Below, in pieces: positions 33,278 to 43,517 of a stretch of DNA of 48,584 bases. The translations under genes were made by a program, and so were the position numbers. The stretch lies in assembly GCF_000701505.1 (NCBI RefSeq), contig NZ_JNJB01000022.1:1-48584 (forward strand), in the 5' to 3' direction. This DNA comes from Dyadobacter crusticola DSM 16708 (lineage in GTDB: Bacteria; Bacteroidota; Bacteroidia; Cytophagales; Spirosomataceae). How positions within the stretch are numbered: position 1 is the stretch's first letter; the number at the start of each line of letters is the position of its first letter. Under the pieces are notes generated by a model that worked only from the letters and a program-made list of their open reading frames with translations, did no database searches and was not told the DNA's origin.

Positions 33278-36200
33278 TTAAGTAATATCTTTTTGGTAGT
33301 CGGATGGTGTCATGTTGTAAACATCCCGGAAACATTTGGAGAAATATGCTGGACTATCGAAACCGACTTTATAAGCGGATTCTGAACTGTTGAATCCTTG
33401 CCGGAGAAATGCTGCGGCTTTTTTGAGCCGGTAATTTCTAACCACATCACTGACGGTCATATCTGCTATTGCGCGCAGCTTCCGGTGCAGCTGCGAACGG
33501 CTCATGTTCATCCGTGATGCCAGCTCATCCACACTCACCGACGAGTTGTCCAGATCCTGATCCAGAACATCATAGAACCTGGTTAAGAATGGATCAAGTT
33601 CCTGTGTTACTTTGCGACTGTGTTCCTGGTGTGGCGTGGTTATCCGCTTTTGAATATAGGCGCGCAGCTTACGCTGGCGTTCGAGCAGGTTGTAAACACG
33701 CAGGTTCAGCTCAGGCACATGGAAGGGCTTGGTCAGATAATCGTCTGCTCCCTTCGTGAGCCCCTGCATACGGCTTTCAACAGCGGCCTTTGCTGTTAGC
33801 AGAATTACCGGAATGTGACTCGTATGCGTATGCTGTTTGATGAGCTGACAAAATTCAAAACCATCCATGACGGGCATCATCACGTCGCTAATGATTAGGT
33901 CGGGAATCGTGGACAGCGCTGCTTCCAGCCCCTGCTGCCCATTAGACGCTCTTTCTATCTTGTAACGCCCGGGCAGGCTTTCTGCAATAAAGTCGGAAAG
34001 TTCGGCATTGTCTTCCAGCAGCAGTATCCTTACTTCTTCGTCCTGGATAAGCGGTACTTCCCACTCATTCGTTTTGACTTTGACCGAAGTTTTCTCCTGT
34101 CCGGAGTCAACGGACTGATAGGGCATGCGGATACGGAACGTGCTTCCTCTACCTTCGATACTTTCCACCTCCACACGACCGCCTTGCAGCTCGGCAAGCT
34201 CTTTAACTAATGCCAAACCAATTCCTGATCCTTTCCCGGCAAGCATTTCATTTACTTCAATGCGGTAGTAACGGTCGAATACATACGCAAGTCTCTCTTT
34301 TTGAATCCCAATCCCGTTATCAGCAACGGAAAACACAATGTCACCTTGTTCCCGGGTCACTGAAACCTCGACACGTCCGCCTATGGGTGTAAATTTTAGA
34401 GCGTTTCCAATCAAATTACTCAGCATTCGTTCAAGCTTGGCCGCATCAAACCAAAAATCACCGCTGACTTGTTGATTAAAATCGATGTTGATATTCTTTT
34501 TCAATGCTTCTTCTCTGAAAAGGCTGAGTGTATGTGATATAAAAACACACAGGTCGCCTGCTGAGGGGTCTACTGTCAGCATTCCTGCATTAAGCCGTGA
34601 GAAATCAAGCAGCTGGTTAATCAGTGTTAATAGTTGCTCGGCGTTTCTTTTAACAGAGAGCAGCTTGCCGCCGTCCGAGGTTCCTGAATATTTTTGGATT
34701 AAGGGTGTAAGCGGCGAGAGGATTAGTGTGAGCGGCGTGCGGAAGTCATGGGTTACATTGGTAAAAAAGCGCTCCTTCATCTCCGACAATGCGCGCAGCT
34801 GCTGTGCCTCCTGCTTTTTGAGCTCCACTGATTTACGAAGCTCGATCTTAATTGTTTGAAGGCGCATCCAGTACCAGACGCTTCCGGCAATTACCAATAC
34901 ATAAAACAGGTAAGCCCACCAGGTACGCCACCAGGGTGGAAGGACTGTAATGTGCAGCTTCTTGATTTCATTGCTCCATTGTCCGGTTGTATTGCTGGCG
35001 TTGACCATAAATTCATAGCTGCCGGGTGGGATTTTGGTATAATTGGCAAATGGTATGTGGCCTGAATTAATCCATTCATTATCGTATCCGGACAACCGGA
35101 ACCTGTATTGTAAATCCTGCGGCTGGTTGTACTGCAATCCTGCAAAAAACAAAGTGACTGTGTTCTGATCGTGCGGCAGGACAAGCTTATCTACCGCATT
35201 CAGAGGCTGTTTAAGGAATCCATCTGAAGATTGCGTAGCCGTTTCATTGTTTATTTTGAGTGAAGTAAGTGCGACCGCAGGCTGGTACACATCTTCTTTT
35301 ATTTTATTGGGATCAAATAAGGTCCATCCGTGCGTCCCGCCGAAAGCCAGGCGACCATCCGGGAGCATCAACTGGTGAAAGCGGTTAAACTCGTCTTCCA
35401 ATAGGCCGTGCCTGGTCTGAAAAACTTTTACTTTATGCGTAATCGGACTAAAACTGCACAGACCTTTATTGGTACCAAACCACAAGTTACCATATTGATC
35501 AGACAGTAATGTGTAAATAGTGTTATCAGGAAGCCCGGTGTTTGTATTGAAGATCTCCGCTTTCAATGTCTTTTTATCAAGACAAATCAAACCATTGCGA
35601 CTGCCAATCCAGAGCAAATAGGGCCTGGATGGATCTTGTTTCAAACCTAAAAGCTGATTGGTCGGCAATGCACCGGGGCCCTGGTGATGTTTGAGTAGCT
35701 GCATTTTGCCCGACCTGCGATTGATGATGATCAATCCGTGCATTTCAGTAGTGATCCAGATCCGGTCGCGGTCCATTGAAATATCCTGGGGTGTCACGTT
35801 CGTGCCGAATTGCCGGCTTATTTCTCCCTGCGGCACAAGCCACTCCCAGGTTTTTTTATCCTGATGATAGATCAGGACATTTCGATTATAGCCAATTACA
35901 ACAGGCGCTCCCTCCGGACTGATTGTGAGCCCTTTGATGCCAATCCCGGTCTCGGCAGGATTGGATATCTGCGTTAATCCCGGAAGCGAGTAAAATGTTT
36001 TGGTAGCAGGATCATACCTGACAATCTTTTCTTTCAGGCCGATCCAGAGAGCACCGCTTTTGTCGTATGCCGAGCGGATATGGTATCCCGAAGCAGCAAA
36101 GCCCTGATCTTTCGGTTTCCAATCGAACAACGCAGGCAGGGAGGCATTGAATGCAGTTTTCATAACATCGCCTGCAAACCCGTCCTGAATAGGGAAAGCC

Positions 36201-37225
36201 GGAAAAAACGGCGTTGTCAGATCCACCTGGAATATTCCGTGGGCGTTAGTGCCAAACCACACCAGGCCGGACTTATCTACCAGGAATGATTGAACAGGAT
36301 TCTTGTCTTCCCTGGTTTTTCCATATATCAATGCCAGGCCTGTATCTTCCTTAAATCGGTAAAGATCGCCCCCCCGTTCAAAGTAGTCGGCACCATCAGG
36401 TCCTGTGCGGATCCATGATACCCCGCGGTCACTCTGTGAGTCGAATGGGATTTTCCTTAAAAATTCGCCTGTGGCAGAGGAAAAGAAATGAAGAAACCTG
36501 CGGTCCGCCCACATCAACTCGCCATTGCTACGCAGGTGCAGTGCCACCGGAAGCCGGACAGCATAACGGTAATCGTGGTAATCGGGCAGTTGGGGCGAGC
36601 CAAAGTTTTTGATCTTGCCAGTACGCCGGTCCAGGCTGCTGAGGCCGTACCTCGTTAATACCCAGAGCCGCCCATAGTGGCCTTCACACAGGCCCCACAA
36701 AGTGTCGCTGTCAAATCCACCCGATTTCCTATTATAAACCTTCGGTTTTACGCCATATTTGATCAACCCTTTCCCATCCATGATCCGCCAGAGCGTACCA
36801 GTTGAATCAGCTAGCCAGGCGCGGCGCAGAAAGACGCCGCTATTGAGCTTCATTGGTACAGAATGGTGCGCAACCAGCTCTGAAACCGGGTTCAGCTCAT
36901 CTATTTCCCCCGATTCATGTTCAATCCAAATCTTGTCATTAAACTTCTTTATGTTGATAATGAGATTGGATGCAAGGATTGACTTGTCGGAATTGTTTTG
37001 CTGGAAAACTTTAAAATTTACGCCGTCGTAACGCGCCAGCCCGTTTCGGGTGCCAACCCAAACAAATCCTGCCTGATCCTGTTCTAACCCCGAGACAAAT
37101 GATTGCGGCAGTCCCTCCCTGGTAGAGATCGTTCGGCTGGCCTGGGAAAGAGCGTTCGCGCAAGTCATACCCAACAGCAGCCAGACCAAATTGAAGTGAA
37201 TTCCGAAAGGAGCTTTGATGAGCAT
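33278..37225 (-). CDS. Hybrid two-component system regulator (propeller sensor, kinase, receiver, AraC HTH)
   Basis: From the ATG at 37225 (MLIKAPFGIHFNLVW) the protein has 1315 residues; an earlier start would lie in the upstream gene's terminator. It has a signal/anchor segment, two seven-bladed Reg_prop propellers in the periplasm (about 30-690), a Y_Y_Y domain, and a membrane helix (about 765-785, WWAYLFYVLVIAGSVWYW). Next come a histidine kinase (H-box NVTHDFRTPLTL near 823; N-box NLIGNALKFTP), a receiver domain (about 1060-1175, phospho-Asp in ISDVMMPVMDG near 1112) and a C-terminal AraC-type HTH (about 1225-1312). It senses a ligand outside and regulates DNA directly. HTCS proteins usually control adjacent uptake genes; here the neighbour is a giant beta-helix protein. 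Confidence 0.95.
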   Translation of the reverse strand: MLIKAPFGIHFNLVWLLLGMTCANALSQASRTISTREGLPQSFVSGLEQDQAGFVWVGTRNGLARYDGVNFKVFQQNNSDKSILASNLIINIKKFNDKIWIEHESGEIDELNPVSELVAHHSVPMKLNSGVFLRRAWLADSTGTLWRIMDGKGLIKYGVKPKVYNRKSGGFDSDTLWGLCEGHYGRLWVLTRYGLSSLDRRTGKIKNFGSPQLPDYHDYRYAVRLPVALHLRSNGELMWADRRFLHFFSSATGEFLRKIPFDSQSDRGVSWIRTGPDGADYFERGGDLYRFKEDTGLALIYGKTREDKNPVQSFLVDKSGLVWFGTNAHGIFQVDLTTPFFPAFPIQDGFAGDVMKTAFNASLPALFDWKPKDQGFAASGYHIRSAYDKSGALWIGLKEKIVRYDPATKTFYSLPGLTQISNPAETGIGIKGLTISPEGAPVVIGYNRNVLIYHQDKKTWEWLVPQGEISRQFGTNVTPQDISMDRDRIWITTEMHGLIIINRRSGKMQLLKHHQGPGALPTNQLLGLKQDPSRPYLLWIGSRNGLICLDKKTLKAEIFNTNTGLPDNTIYTLLSDQYGNLWFGTNKGLCSFSPITHKVKVFQTRHGLLEDEFNRFHQLMLPDGRLAFGGTHGWTLFDPNKIKEDVYQPAVALTSLKINNETATQSSDGFLKQPLNAVDKLVLPHDQNTVTLFFAGLQYNQPQDLQYRFRLSGYDNEWINSGHIPFANYTKIPPGSYEFMVNASNTTGQWSNEIKKLHITVLPPWWRTWWAYLFYVLVIAGSVWYWMRLQTIKIELRKSVELKKQEAQQLRALSEMKERFFTNVTHDFRTPLTLILSPLTPLIQKYSGTSDGGKLLSVKRNAEQLLTLINQLLDFSRLNAGMLTVDPSAGDLCVFISHTLSLFREEALKKNINIDFNQQVSGDFWFDAAKLERMLSNLIGNALKFTPIGGRVEVSVTREQGDIVFSVADNGIGIQKERLAYVFDRYYRIEVNEMLAGKGSGIGLALVKELAELQGGRVEVESIEGRGSTFRIRMPYQSVDSGQEKTSVKVKTNEWEVPLIQDEEVRILLLEDNAELSDFIAESLPGRYKIERASNGQQGLEAALSTIPDLIISDVMMPVMDGFEFCQLIKQHTHTSHIPVILLTAKAAVESRMQGLTKGADDYLTKPFHVPELNLRVYNLLERQRKLRAYIQKRITTPHQEHSRKVTQELDPFLTRFYDVLDQDLDNSSVSVDELASRMNMSRSQLHRKLRAIADMTVSDVVRNYRLKKAAAFLRQGFNSSESAYKVGFDSPAYFSKCFRDVYNMTPSDYQKDIT

Positions 37226-37275
37226 TGAAAGGTTTATGCACGTTTTACGATTTTGTAAAACTAATGATAAACAGT

Positions 37276-37315
37276 AAAACCCCATGTCATACATTTTATC
37301 TGACATGGGGTTTTT
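37276..37315 (-). terminator. Strong rho-independent terminator after the beta-helix gene
   Basis: The arms AAAACCCCATGTCA (37276-37289) and TGACATGGGGTTTT (37301-37314) are perfectly complementary over 14 bp with an 11-nt loop, flanked by A and T runs. On the minus strand it lies about 30-70 bp after the stop of the large T9SS gene and upstream of the hybrid regulator, separating their transcription. Confidence 0.85.
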
Positions 37316-37343
37316 GCTAGTTGAACACGAACCGATTTCGGGC

Positions 37344-40300
37344 CTAGTCTTTAATAAATCTTTGCATAATGTCTGTTGGCATCCGGATTAAATAGATCCC
37401 GGTTTGAAGGGTAGATATGTCAATTTGCTGCGTATCCGACGCTACACTGATCTTTTTTATAACAACACCTGCTTTGCTGATAATTTGCATTTCCGAGCCC
37501 GCCAGGCCAGCCGCTTTAACCCAGATCATATCCTTTGCAGGTACAGGGTAGACTACCAACTCTGTACTTTCAGCCAATTTCACGGCTATCACTTTGCTGA
37601 ATGCAAAGCTGCCGTCCGCTTCCAGGATCTTGAGCCGGTAATAGGCCGCCTTACCCGTATGCAATTGTGCATCTTCATATTGGTAAATTGTCTGGGTGAG
37701 GTCATTTGCTTTCACACTTGCAATTTGCGCGAACCTTTTTCCATCGGAACTGTATTCAACGATGTACGCGACGATATTCTGCTGCTCGGCTACCCGCCAT
37801 TCCAATGCGGCGGTTTTATTGTCACGGAATTTGCCGGTAAAGCTCACCAGCTTGACAGGCAGGGGACTACTCACTGAGCCGATGAAGAATCCACTGAATC
37901 CCGTCACCTCAAAGCTTACTTTCCAACGCTGGAAGCCGTAGTCCCACTGGATATCAGTGTCAGCAGGATCAATGGCTGTAACGCCCTCTGTATAACTGCC
38001 GGGCCCGCTACCGCCCTCCGCACTGCCATGGTACTGGTAAACCCGCAGGTTTGCCCGGCCCGCTACATCCTGTGGCTCAGAAGGGATCCGGTTGGATGAA
38101 ATCTGGCTGTTGAAGGCGTCGAATTCAGCCTGTGTATAGTATAAGGTGACTATTGCAGTAGCAGTTTTCGCTTCCGATGTCGGTGAAATGTCGTAGTGTC
38201 GCTGCACATAAGGAGCGCCTTTGTCTGTATTCACCTGGCTATCTATCCAGGTCGTGATGGTGACATTGCCTGATAACGGAGAAGCGCCTTTCGATTCGAT
38301 AGCGGCAACGCTCCGGCAGTTGTCACCTGTCACCTGGATCTCATACAATTTGCCGGCTTCTATGTTTACTCCCGTCACATTTCCATTCGCGGCAAGCCTG
38401 TCTGCCCCGATTGGAATATCGGCCTGGTATTCATAGGCGCCTGCATCCACAATGCCGTAGAGCCGTTCGTTGCCGGCAAGGTCTCCCAGGAGTCCGCTGA
38501 GAACATTCGCTGTTCCGATATTAACCGCCGGGCTGCAACCCTGCAAACTGAAATTGCCGTTTGGTGCATCTGTAAACAGGGGATCTGATGAAGTAATACC
38601 AACAACTGTTTTGTCGCCGATAATAGCAGCTTCGCCACCTTCCACAACACTGAAATACACTTTGCTGCTGCCTGCGCCAATAGTGTAGAGCTGGCTGCTT
38701 CCAGCCGATTGCGTGTTACCCCAAACAATCGTATTAATCAGTTCAGTCTCCGAATCCTGGTAATTATGGACAGCTCCGCCGTTTTGATACGCGGCGTTGT
38801 CTGTTATAGTCACGTTTACAAACCTGGGTTTGGCATCTTGATAACTGAACGCAGCCGCGCCGCTTTGCGCAGTGTTCTGATAGAAAAGTGAATTTGCAAC
38901 AAGTGTCGTTCCCGGACCAATGTTGTAAATCCCGCCACCCCATGTGTCTGCGTGGTTTGCTTTGAAAACACAATGGTTGATCAACGGGTACGCCCGGTTG
39001 TTGAGCATTCCGCCACCTGTGTCTGCCGAGCCGCTGGTGATGGTAAAGCCGTCGAGCACGGCTGCGTTGGTAAGGCCATTCTGCTCATTGCGTACCACGT
39101 GGGTGCCGTTGCCTTTCAGAACCGTTTGGTACTGGTTCCAGCTTCTGTCTGTAAAAGCCGGGTCGCCTGCATTGGCAAACCCGCCATAAATTTTTACACC
39201 TTCTTTCATTGAGAAGTATTGTCCGGAAGCTGGCTGATACTCGCCTGCGGCTACCCAGACCTGCTGACCTGGTTGGGACTCATTAATCATCATTTGCAAA
39301 TCACCAGAAGCATTTTGCCAGTTGTACCCGTTCCCTGTTCCGCCTTGCCTGACGTAGCGGATTTCCGGACCGCCATTTTCGTAAGCTCCCATATCAATTG
39401 TGCCTCCAAACACACGGGCATTGTTTGCCAGATCCTTCAAGCTCGCTGCGTCAATAAGGAGCTGAGTGTCTCCTGCATTGATAGCGGTACTTTGAAGTGA
39501 AAGTTGGAAATTGCCATTCTCCGCATTCACAAACAACGGATCTGCATCAATATTACCGCCGCCGTCTCTGCTGACATCTGTATTCCAGTTATTGCCTGAT
39601 CCGCGGCTACCCTGGACAAGGCTGTTCCGGATCTCGGAGAATCCGTTTGTTCCGGGTCCTTCAAAGTTGCTTGTCTGACCAGCGACGTTGTTGCCCCAGA
39701 TAATTGAGTTTCTGGTATAGAGGTCACTGCGCTCTACATATACACCCCCGCCCGTGCCGGAACCAGCACCGTTACCAGTGATGGTCACGTTGACCAGGAA
39801 AGGGGAGCTCGTATTCAGTATGTGGAACCCGCCTCCGCCAGCACCTGCTGTGTTAGATGTGATCAAAGCATTTTCCAGGCGGAAGTTGTTTGAAGAAAAT
39901 CGGACCGATATCCCGCCGCCGACACCCGTAGCGCTGTTGTCTCTGATGATCAGGTTTCTCAGCAAAGGAGAAGCAGTCCTGTTGTAGATCCCGCCGCCTT
40001 CGGTCGCATTGCCACCTGTAATGGTGAAGCCGTCGAGCACGGCCGCATTTGTCAGCCCATTGTTGTAGTTAGAAACAACGCTGGCTCCATTGCCTTTCAG
40101 GATCGAAACATTGGCTGCGTAATTGCGGCTGGCCATTTCAGGGTTTCCTGTTACAGGAAAGCCGCCGTAGATTTTAACGCCTTCTTTCATGGAAAACGAT
40201 TGACCGGAAGCTGGCTGGTATTCACCCGCAGCCACCCAGACCTCATTGCCGGATCTCGACTCCGCAATCATTGCCCGCAGATCACCACTCGCCTGATCCC

Positions 40301-43300
40301 AGCTGTAACCATTGCCAGTGCCGCCCGGTCTGACATAACGGATGGCGACATCCATGACCAGTTGATTTTCGTATGCGCCCATATCGATCGTACCGATGTG
40401 GATTCGGGCATTATTTGCCAGATCCTTTAAGTTGGCGGCGTCAGCGAGCAAGTCATTGTTGCCGGCATTGATGGCCGGGCTCCAAGTGAGAACAGCGAAA
40501 TTGCCATTCTCTGCATCCACAAACAGCGGATCTGCATCAAAATTACCGCCACCGTCTCTGCTGATATCTGTATTCCAGTTATTGCCCGATCCGCGGCTTC
40601 CCTGAACAAGGCTGTTTTGAATAATGGAAATACCGTCCATTCCCGGACCTTCAAAATTTGCAGTGGCGCCCGCCACTTTGTTACCCCAGATGATACAGTT
40701 TCTTGTACTCAGATTGCTGCGCTCTACATAAACGCCGCCACTAGTACGATAGCTGGCCGTATTGGCTGCGATGGTAACATTGACAAGCACCGGGTCGCCG
40801 GTATTCAGTACATGAAACCCGCCCCCGCCAGTACCTGCTATATTGGCTGTAATCAGGGAGTTTTCCAGCCGAAATTTTTCTGAATTAAATTGTACCGATA
40901 TTCCGCCGCCGACACCCGTAGCGCTGTTGTCTCTGATGATCAGGTTTCTCAGCAAAGGAGAAGCAGTCCTGTTGTAGATCCCGCCGCCTTCGGCCGCATT
41001 GCCACCTGTAATGGTGAAGCCGTCGAGCACGGCCGCATTTGTCAGCCCATTGTTGTAGTTAGAAACAACGCTGGCTCCATTGCCTTTCAGGATCGTAACA
41101 TTGGCTGCGTAATTGCGGCTGGCCATTTCAGGGTTTCCTGTTACAGGAAAGCCGCCGTAGATCTTAACGCCTTCTTTCATGGAAAACGACTGGCCGGAAA
41201 CTGGCTGATATTCACCTGCCGCTACCCAGACCTCATTGCCGGATCTCGACTCCGCAATCATTGCCTGCAGATCACCACTCGCCTGATCCCAGCTGTAACC
41301 ACTGCCAATGCCGCCCTGTCTGACATAACGGACAGAGGCATCGATAACCTGCTGATTTTCGTATGAACCTATGTCAATCATTCCACCGAATACGCGTGTG
41401 TTATTTGCCAGGTCTTTCAGGGTTTCTGCATCAGCAAGCAAGCTGGTATTTCCGGCGTTAACCGCGGCACTTTGAGATGCGATTTGGAAATTGCCATTCT
41501 CTGCATCCGCAAACATTGGGTCTGCGTCAATATTACCGCCACCGTCTCTGCTGATATCTGTATTCCAGTTACTTCCTGAGCCGCGGCTACCCTGGACAAG
41601 GCTGTTTTGAATGATGGAAATGCCGTCCATTCCCGGACCTTCAAAATTTGCGATGGCGCCTGCAACCTTATTGCCCCAGATGATACAGTTTTTGGTACTC
41701 AAATTACTGCGCTCTACATAAACGCCGCCACTATTACGATAGCTGGCCGTATTGGCTGCGATGGTCACATTGACAAGCACCGGATCGCCGGTATTCAGTA
41801 CATGAAACCCGCCACCGCCACCACCTGCTGAATTGGCTGTAATCAGGGAGTTTTCCAGCCGAAATTTCTCTGCATTAAGTTGCACTGATATACCTCCGCC
41901 GACGCCCGTCGCACTGTTGTCTTTGATGATCAGGTTCCTTAGCAGGGGAGAAGCAGTTCTGTTGTAAATCCCGCCTCCTTCGGTCGCGTTACCGCCGGTG
42001 ATGGTAAAACCGTCGAGTACGGCCGCATTGGTCAAACCGTTATTGTAGTTGGAAACCACGCTGGCTCCATTGCCTTTCAGGATCGTAACATTGGCAGCGT
42101 AATTGCGGCTGGCCATTTCAGGCTTTCCTGTTACAGGAAAGCCGCCGTAGATTTTAACGCCTTCTTTCATGGAAAACGATTGACCGGAAGCTGGCTGGTA
42201 TTCACCCGCAGCCACCCAGACCTCATTGCCGCTTACAGATTCATTAATCATCGCCTGCAAGTCCCCACTGGCCGTTTCCCAGGTATACCCTTTCCCTCCT
42301 GCACCCATCCTGACATACCGTATCCGGATATCAGCAGATTGAAAATATTCGTAGGCACCGATGTCCACTCGCTCGTCGGTAACCCTTGGATTGTTAGCCA
42401 GATCAATCTGACTAATAATATTGGATACATAGGCGTTTTCACCAGCATTTCTGGCAGGGCTGGATGCTTGGATGTGCAGCCCGTCGTCGTTTGTTCCGAA
42501 AATGTTATCTGCCCCCGCCGGATTTGCAACATTGATAAAAAGGGGATCCTGGTCCAACAGGCAATTTGTTCTGACGGTAGGATCATAGCTCAAGCGGTCC
42601 AGGTAAGTTGCGGTATTTTGAATGATGCAGTTTCTAAAGGTAGGTTGCGCACCCTGACCTATATAAATACCGCCCATTCCGGAAGGTGAGTTGTTGTTAT
42701 AAACTGTGCAGTTGATAAATTCGGAATAACTGTCGCTATACTCATATATACCTGTGCCCTGGGAGCCGCTATTGTTAAAAATCAAGCAATTATAGAACTT
42801 AGGTGAGGAGGAATTACTAGCGGAAACGGCTCCACCCCAAAAACCGTCATTCTCTGTGAAAACACTATTATATATGACTGGGGATGAATGCTGATTATAG
42901 ATCCCGCCGCCGGACTGCGAGACTTCCGTGCTGTTTTTTGTAAAAATGCAATTTGCAATAAAAGGGGAAGCGTAGTTGTTGTACATTCCACCACCCTCCA
43001 CATTGCTGCCACCGGTAATAGTAAAACCATCAATAACCGCAGCAGTGGTCAGGCCATTGTTATTATTGGTTATTACCCTGCTATTATTTCCCTTTAAAAT
43101 GCTTTTATAGCGATCCGGTGAAATGTTCCTTTGCACCAAACTTGTTTCAGTTCCTGAAAAACCACCCAAGATTTTAACCCTTTCCTTCATTGAAAAAGAC
43201 TGTCCCGAAGCAGGCTGGTATTCACCCTGAGCCACCCAAACCTGATCGCCGGCTGATGACATATTTATAGTCGTTTGCAAGTCGTTGCTTGCCAGGTCCC

Positions 43301-43448
43301 AACTGCTTCCGTTGCCGCTGCCATTTTGTTTTACGTAGCGGATCGTCTGGGCGTTTGCGCTATATGCAAGCGTCAGTGCAATCAGCGCCACGGTAATGAA
43401 TTGCTTGAGCCGGGCACTGAAATACACCGGTATTGTAAAGGTTTTCAT
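37344..43448 (-). CDS. Giant T9SS-exported beta-helix (choice-of-anchor Q-like) surface protein
   Basis: From the ATG at 43448 (MKTFTIPVYFSARLKQ) the protein has 2034 residues, with a signal peptide ending YSANAQ. Five tandem modules of about 325-340 residues follow. Each starts RYV[RK]xxGxGxxWxxASxDLQxMI, continues NEVWVAAGEYQPASGQ and VKIYGGF, and has right-handed beta-helix strands (AAVLDGFTITGGNA, GGGIYNRTASPLLRNLIIxDNSA). It ends DLANNxRxxxGxIDxGAYE. After the helices come an immunoglobulin/FN3-like part (LPVKLVSFTGKF...YYRLKILEADGSF) and a T9SS sorting domain (VVYPVPAKDM...GIYLIRMP). Similar proteins are adhesins or polysaccharide-binding or -degrading beta-helices; no catalytic motif is evident. 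Modules 2-4 are almost identical in DNA, showing recent duplication or gene conversion. Confidence 0.9.
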   Translation of the reverse strand: MKTFTIPVYFSARLKQFITVALIALTLAYSANAQTIRYVKQNGSGNGSSWDLASNDLQTTINMSSAGDQVWVAQGEYQPASGQSFSMKERVKILGGFSGTETSLVQRNISPDRYKSILKGNNSRVITNNNNGLTTAAVIDGFTITGGSNVEGGGMYNNYASPFIANCIFTKNSTEVSQSGGGIYNQHSSPVIYNSVFTENDGFWGGAVSASNSSSPKFYNCLIFNNSGSQGTGIYEYSDSYSEFINCTVYNNNSPSGMGGIYIGQGAQPTFRNCIIQNTATYLDRLSYDPTVRTNCLLDQDPLFINVANPAGADNIFGTNDDGLHIQASSPARNAGENAYVSNIISQIDLANNPRVTDERVDIGAYEYFQSADIRIRYVRMGAGGKGYTWETASGDLQAMINESVSGNEVWVAAGEYQPASGQSFSMKEGVKIYGGFPVTGKPEMASRNYAANVTILKGNGASVVSNYNNGLTNAAVLDGFTITGGNATEGGGIYNRTASPLLRNLIIKDNSATGVGGGISVQLNAEKFRLENSLITANSAGGGGGGFHVLNTGDPVLVNVTIAANTASYRNSGGVYVERSNLSTKNCIIWGNKVAGAIANFEGPGMDGISIIQNSLVQGSRGSGSNWNTDISRDGGGNIDADPMFADAENGNFQIASQSAAVNAGNTSLLADAETLKDLANNTRVFGGMIDIGSYENQQVIDASVRYVRQGGIGSGYSWDQASGDLQAMIAESRSGNEVWVAAGEYQPVSGQSFSMKEGVKIYGGFPVTGNPEMASRNYAANVTILKGNGASVVSNYNNGLTNAAVLDGFTITGGNAAEGGGIYNRTASPLLRNLIIRDNSATGVGGGISVQFNSEKFRLENSLITANIAGTGGGGFHVLNTGDPVLVNVTIAANTASYRTSGGVYVERSNLSTRNCIIWGNKVAGATANFEGPGMDGISIIQNSLVQGSRGSGNNWNTDISRDGGGNFDADPLFVDAENGNFAVLTWSPAINAGNNDLLADAANLKDLANNARIHIGTIDMGAYENQLVMDVAIRYVRPGGTGNGYSWDQASGDLRAMIAESRSGNEVWVAAGEYQPASGQSFSMKEGVKIYGGFPVTGNPEMASRNYAANVSILKGNGASVVSNYNNGLTNAAVLDGFTITGGNATEGGGIYNRTASPLLRNLIIRDNSATGVGGGISVRFSSNNFRLENALITSNTAGAGGGGFHILNTSSPFLVNVTITGNGAGSGTGGGVYVERSDLYTRNSIIWGNNVAGQTSNFEGPGTNGFSEIRNSLVQGSRGSGNNWNTDVSRDGGGNIDADPLFVNAENGNFQLSLQSTAINAGDTQLLIDAASLKDLANNARVFGGTIDMGAYENGGPEIRYVRQGGTGNGYNWQNASGDLQMMINESQPGQQVWVAAGEYQPASGQYFSMKEGVKIYGGFANAGDPAFTDRSWNQYQTVLKGNGTHVVRNEQNGLTNAAVLDGFTITSGSADTGGGMLNNRAYPLINHCVFKANHADTWGGGIYNIGPGTTLVANSLFYQNTAQSGAAAFSYQDAKPRFVNVTITDNAAYQNGGAVHNYQDSETELINTIVWGNTQSAGSSQLYTIGAGSSKVYFSVVEGGEAAIIGDKTVVGITSSDPLFTDAPNGNFSLQGCSPAVNIGTANVLSGLLGDLAGNERLYGIVDAGAYEYQADIPIGADRLAANGNVTGVNIEAGKLYEIQVTGDNCRSVAAIESKGASPLSGNVTITTWIDSQVNTDKGAPYVQRHYDISPTSEAKTATAIVTLYYTQAEFDAFNSQISSNRIPSEPQDVAGRANLRVYQYHGSAEGGSGPGSYTEGVTAIDPADTDIQWDYGFQRWKVSFEVTGFSGFFIGSVSSPLPVKLVSFTGKFRDNKTAALEWRVAEQQNIVAYIVEYSSDGKRFAQIASVKANDLTQTIYQYEDAQLHTGKAAYYRLKILEADGSFAFSKVIAVKLAESTELVVYPVPAKDMIWVKAAGLAGSEMQIISKAGVVIKKISVASDTQQIDISTLQTGIYLIRMPTDIMQRFIKD
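39170..43350 (-). repeat. Five tandem ~980-1020-bp coding repeats, middle copies nearly identical
   Basis: The anchor sequence GCCGCCGTAGAT (the reverse of YGG codons) recurs at 42141, 41151 and 40161, exactly 990 bp apart. Diverged equivalents lie near 43161 and 39180. Comparing 40905-41130 with the stretch 990 bp earlier shows about two differences in over 200 bp. Such long near-identical repeats can expand, contract or collapse in assembly. Confidence 0.9.
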
Positions 43449-43517
43449 AACTGATTTATATACGTAAATGAGATTCTGTGTATCGCTTACAGCGGTTACC
43501 ATAAGATGTAGGGAGAC

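Noticed and set aside
37225..37306. Longer N-terminus for the hybrid regulator (start at 37306)
   Set aside because: That start lies within the 14-bp terminator hairpin of the upstream gene, and the added residues interrupt the normal signal segment.
37404..43097. Many long antisense and alternate-frame ORFs across the giant beta-helix gene
   Set aside because: They recur with the 990-bp repeat, lack signals or known motifs, and are shadows of the repetitive coding strand.
39170..43350. Regular repeats considered as a CRISPR-like or satellite array
   Set aside because: The units are ~990 bp, lie in one continuous reading frame and encode beta-helix modules; there are no short repeats with unique spacers.
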